From NCBI RefSeq assembly GCF_000001735.4, contig NC_003070.9, positions 19,391,971-19,455,970 on the forward strand: 64,000 bases of DNA, read 5' to 3'. Below are positions 60,927-64,000 of this stretch, one piece after another; within the stretch, counting starts at the first letter, position 1, and every line of letters starts with the position of its first letter. The notes under the pieces are model-generated. The model made no database searches. It worked only from the letters and a program-made list of their open reading frames with translations, and had not been told where the DNA came from. A program made the position numbers and the translations under genes. The stretch comes from Arabidopsis thaliana. Its lineage: Eukaryota; Streptophyta; Magnoliopsida; Brassicales; Brassicaceae.

Positions 60927-61115
60927 GATGAATGATTCCTCTCTTTTTAGGGTTATTATTTAAAGCCAAGGACTAATTGTGATTTGTGAATCCAAATGTT
61001 TAGTTCTGAAACCTCACCTAATGTCTCGAATTCAGAGTGCATATGATACTTATTGGTTTCAACTGTTTTCCCTATCCTCCATGTCTGTTTTAAATGTGGC
61101 CTTCTTAAATTGTAG

Positions 61116-61286
61116 GTGATGGAAAAGAATATTGAACCTATTAGTGAGAAGAAAGACATGCACACAGGAGATGTGGCTTCTCCAAGTCTGAAGGAAAATT
61201 CTTCGCAGCTTGAGAGTACCAGGGACCTAATTATGGTTGCCGCAAATACTAATTTATGGAGGGAGAGCTTGTTTGGTTCTGCTAAG
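61116..61286 (+). pseudogene. Orphan exon-like segment, family unknown
   Basis: A 171-bp open segment is flanked by AAATTGTAG on the left and AAGGTGACA on the right, so it looks like an internal phase-0 exon. It encodes VMEKNIEPISEKKDMHTGDV then ASPSLKENSSQLEST and ends NLWRESLFGSAK. It is hydrophilic, with no motif I recognise. No partner exons were found on either side, which suggests a transposed or decayed gene fragment. Confidence 0.4.
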
Positions 61287-61799
61287 GTGACACCTAGTTA
61301 TTTCTTTTGGTTGGTGCTCTAATTATTCCCATCATCATGCAGAAGATTGAATAGTTTTATCAAGCTGTTACGTTCCAGTCCAGCAAGAACCATAGTTTAT
61401 GCAAACAAGATTTATAAAAGAACCTTAATCATTGATTTTAGGGTTTATGTACCAGAAAACTGAAAACAAAACAAAAGCCAGAATCGTGAAATAGAAAAAG
61501 GGCTTTTGGATTTGAGAAATAACAAATTTGTTGAAGCTCTGAACTTGAAAAATTATGGCTTTTGATATGCGGAAACAATAAAATTGAAACCCTGATTTAA
61601 AACGTATAATCATAAAAGAGAATCTTTGAAATTAGAAAAGATTGATTTTGCTCACAACCAAAAACCAACAATAAAGTATTTACAGGTTTCAAATGCATGA
61701 CATTATTGGACTAGAAACAACAACCACCCTGTCATGTAATTTTACAAACTTGCAAACAAATCATCTTCCAAAGATGAAGTATTATCACACACACAAGGT

Positions 61800-62635
61800 T
61801 CACTGGCCAAGTATATCCGCTACTGATTTCTTGACAATTTTCGAAAGCTCCTGTCTGAAAAAATAAACAAAGACTTAGGTTAAACAAAAACACCAGCATT
61901 CGATTTCATAACCGCATTTAAAGAAAAAAAAATTACCTGTCCGGTTTGAACAAGAGATATCGATATGTGAACCACTGCAGAAATGGAGATATCAAATGCT
62001 AGAAGAATCAAGGATCATAACATTTATACTTATTGAGATGATACCAAGCCTTATTACTTACCGTGGAGAACAAGATACCAACTAGTTCGAATCCGCTCGA
62101 GATAACGGGCAATTTGTCGATTGCCTAACGAAGAAAAAGAACAAGTCTTTGTCATCAAGTCTCACAAAATTAAGCACAACAAAAGATAAAAGTTTTGAGT
62201 CTTTTCATTACTATACCGTGATGAGATTCAATGATGCCCAAAGAGCTACAATACCAGCAAAACCCAAACCAATAAGACCTAACCTATCTTCAGACTTATC
62301 CCACTGCAATAATTTACAAATTTAAAAAATGTCCAAATCAAAACTAAGGCATATATGTAACTGAGAACAGAGTCTAATGTAGGGTTTATAGAGATTTAGG
62401 GACTCACAACATTCTGAATCGTACTAACAACGTCGAGATCAGTCGATGAATCTGAGCTTTCTCCACTAGCTTTCACCATCAGACTGATGCTGCTAGGGTT
62501 TCGAGTAAGAGATAATGGAGAAAGATCATTCGTACCTCGAGTTAGAGAAAATGGGAGTTTTTGAATCGATGTGAGATTGGATTTTCTCTGTGTGAGTAAC
62601 AATGGCGAAGGCAAAGTTGCAGAAATTGAAGCCAT
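61800..62635 (-). CDS. CURT1C: CURVATURE THYLAKOID 1C (CURT1C)
   Basis: Minus-strand CDS join(61800..61854, 61937..61974, 62062..62124, 62217..62303, 62408..62635), 156 aa. The Ser/Thr/Leu-rich residues 1 to about 55 (MASISATLPSPLLLTQRKSN) form a chloroplast transit peptide. The mature part has a short acidic stretch (ESSDSSTDLDVV), WDKSEDRLGLIGLGFAGIVA with two membrane spans (LIGLGFAGIVALWASLNLI and LPVISSGFELVGILFST), then YRYLLFKPDR and a C-terminal amphipathic helix (QELSKIVKKSVADIL). CURT1 proteins oligomerise at grana margins and bend thylakoid membranes. The gene is divergent from PSAH2 with about 300 bp between start codons. Confidence 0.95.
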
Positions 62636-62931
62636 TCTTTAAAAAAATAAAAAGAACAGAACAAAAAAATTGAAACTTTAGAGATTTTGATTCGATTTTG
62701 GAGACAGAGACGAAGAAATTTTTGGTTATGGATTAGAGATAGCCTTATCTTTTTATAATCCACGTGGCATTTCCTAAGTGGCATATCAAATCTCAAAGAT
62801 GACAACCCAATTCGCCACGTGGCAGAACAAGATCTATCAAATGAGTGAAGAAGATTCTCCACTATACAAATTACATCAATCCACTCACTTACTTTGGCAA
62901 CAAACAAACAACAACAAAGAGAGAAATTAAC
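62636..62931. promoter_or_regulatory. Shared divergent promoter of CURT1C and PSAH2
   Basis: Within 296 bp there are two G-box cores: CCACGTGG at 62760-62767 and the palindrome GCCACGTGGC at 62814-62823. A GATAAG (I-box/GATA) reads on the minus strand at 62744-62749. Half-site AAGTGGCA lies between the G-boxes. A minus-strand TTATAAAAAG at about 62748-62757 can serve as the CURT1C TATA box; CTATACAAATT near 62862 is a TATA-like box for PSAH2. G-box plus GATA motifs are typical of light-regulated photosynthesis genes. Confidence 0.7.
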
Positions 62932-63538
62932 ATGGCGTCTTTTGCAACCATCGCCGCCGTACAACCTTCTGCCGCCGTGAAAGGACTTGGAGGTAGCTCT
63001 CTTGCCGGAGCTAAGCTCTTCATCAAACCTTCTCGCCAAAGCTTCAAAACCAAATCCACCAGGTAAAGTTTAAAGCTTTGAAATTTGGAATCTTGGATTG
63101 ACATTGATGAGGATTGGTATTAAAGAAAGGATGTTACTTTTGATTGTTTGTGTAGAGCTGGTGCTGTGGTGGCTAAGTATGGAGACAAAAGTGTATACTT
63201 TGATTTAGAAGATTTGGGTAACACAACAGGACAATGGGATGTGTATGGATCTGATGCTCCTTCTCCTTATAACCCACTTCAGGTTTTTGTACACTCTTAA
63301 ATCTTTAGATCTATATGCTTCTTCAAATTCTAAGACTTTGTGATTATGTTGCTTGCAGAGCAAGTTCTTTGAGACATTTGCTGCTCCTTTCACAAAGAGA
63401 GGTTTGCTTCTCAAATTTTTGATTCTTGGAGGAGGCTCTTTGCTTACATATGTTAGTGCGAACTCTACCGGCGATGTTCTTCCGATTAAGAGAGGTCCTC
63501 AAGAGCCACCTAAGCTCGGTCCTCGCGGCAAGCTTTAA
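62932..63538 (+). CDS. PSAH2: Photosystem I subunit H (PSAH2)
   Basis: Plus-strand CDS join(62932..63062, 63156..63282, 63359..63538), 145 aa, the usual PsaH precursor length. Residues 1 to about 50 ([20 protein letters not shown]...) form a stroma-targeting peptide, with maturation near [14 protein letters not shown]. The mature protein has the conserved [20 protein letters not shown], one membrane span ([19 protein letters not shown]) and the tail [13 protein letters not shown]. PsaH sits at the edge of photosystem I, where the light-harvesting complex II docks during state transitions. The 2 paralogues in Arabidopsis are near identical; I choose PSAH2 from the gene order. Introns are short, 93 and 76 bp. 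Confidence 0.96.
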
Positions 63539-63795
63539 ATTAGCTTTCTAAAATCTTTCAAAAAGTCAGAAACTTTCTCCCCAATTCTATGAACCCTATT
63601 TATGTATATTGTACTGTGTTGTGTTAATTGCTTTGTAAGCTAGTGATTCTGAAAATCAGTTATGATGAATCAATGAAATTGCATTTCAAGTCTGCTACAA
63701 CACACAATGGTGCATTTTGTGGAATCTTTAAGCAGATTGAAAATGCAGTAAGAAGCCCTAATTTAACAAGAACGGAAAAAAGAAACCGGTTTCTC

Positions 63796-64000
63796 TCAGG
63801 AGTATCTTGCGGTTGGACTCCTCATAGCTCCAAGATTATCAAGATAAGAACTCTTCTTGTTGTTAGTCATTATACCTGTGACTTTCGACAACAACGGTTT
63901 CTCTCTATCTCCGAAAAAGCTTTCTTTCTTCATTTCATTGTTTTTGTTACCCCATTGCATAACATCAGAAAGTGTTCCTGAAGCCATATCCTCTGTGAAA
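63796..64000 (-). CDS. C-terminal end of a probable ROPGEF (ROPGEF11-like), cut by window edge
   Basis: The last 67 codons of a minus-strand gene enter from the right edge, reading FTEDMASGTLSDVMQWGNK then KVTGIMTNNKKSSYLDNLGA and ending MRSPTARYS. The final block (SYLDNLGAMRSPTAR) resembles the C-terminus of plant Rho-of-plants guanine-nucleotide exchange factors, from memory. The catalytic PRONE domain would lie outside the window. The known neighbour of PSAH2 is ROPGEF11 (At1g52240), which supports the call. A CACAG|AG acceptor just before GATATG could mean that the last exon begins at about 63994. The gene runs convergent to PSAH2, tail to tail, with about 260 bp between stops. Confidence 0.6.
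   Translation of the reverse strand, partial: FTEDMASGTLSDVMQWGNKNNEMKKESFFGDREKPLLSKVTGIMTNNKKSSYLDNLGAMRSPTARYS

Noticed and set aside
1-64000. CRISPR arrays, bacterial operons or phage genes
   Set aside because: Searched by eye for regularly spaced repeats and compact gene strings; only plant-type genes, microsatellites and transposon debris are present.

Overview
The window is plant nuclear DNA: AT-rich, with intron-containing genes (GT-AG introns of about 80-150 bp), light-type promoter motifs and chloroplast-targeted photosystem proteins. Gene content and order match Arabidopsis thaliana chromosome 1 around At1g52100-At1g52240. I recognise this from the proteins HD-ZIP III ATHB-15, tRNase Z TRZ3, NPF1.2, PCR8, CURT1C and PSAH2. 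My spliced models reach the known family lengths (836, 890, 607, 190, 156 and 145 aa). Locus numbers come from memory and were not looked up.

Layout. 1-3.2 kb is an AT-rich, repeat-rich element with no coding capacity and with GGCGTTGAC-type inverted ends. 4.2-10.9 kb holds two tandem minus-strand genes for triple-jacalin-domain lectins, with a small TRIM-like retroelement between them. 11-15.5 kb is gene-free and holds a Helitron-like terminus, a diverged tandem repeat and an exact 286-bp duplication. 15.6-22.7 kb has a DUF761 protein gene and ATHB-15 (18 coding exons, microRNA165/166 site split by an intron), both on the minus strand. 25.7-27.6 kb is a multi-pass membrane protein gene (+). 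28.9-32.4 kb is TRZ3 (-), with a tRNA-Asn(GTT) gene just upstream. 32.9-34 kb is a broken TIP-aquaporin gene (-). 34-42.6 kb is gene-poor, with a Helitron fragment and a Harbinger-type element that has TTA target duplications. 42.7-46.7 kb is NPF1.2 (+). 47.4-48.7 kb is a small hotdog thioesterase gene (-), visible only after splicing. 49.2-49.6 kb is a PPR remnant. 50.3-51.4 kb is PCR8 (-). 52.7-60.1 kb has two copies of a decayed TOM1/THH1-like gene on either side of a Copia retrotransposon that keeps only its 3' LTR. 61.8-63.5 kb has CURT1C and PSAH2, divergent across about 300 bp. The 3' end of a probable ROPGEF gene closes the window.

The genes do not form one pathway; this is an ordinary euchromatic chromosome arm. 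Functional links are local: the two lectins are tandem duplicates; CURT1C and PSAH2 share a G-box/GATA promoter and both act in thylakoids; TRZ3 processes tRNA 3' ends and lies next to a tRNA gene, probably by chance. I found no convincing undescribed multi-gene system. The most unusual signals are a degenerate tandem array of decoy splice acceptors in NPF1.2 intron 3, the hidden thioesterase gene, the duplicated TOM1-like pseudogene around the half-LTR Copia, and a C-terminal frameshift in the first lectin gene.
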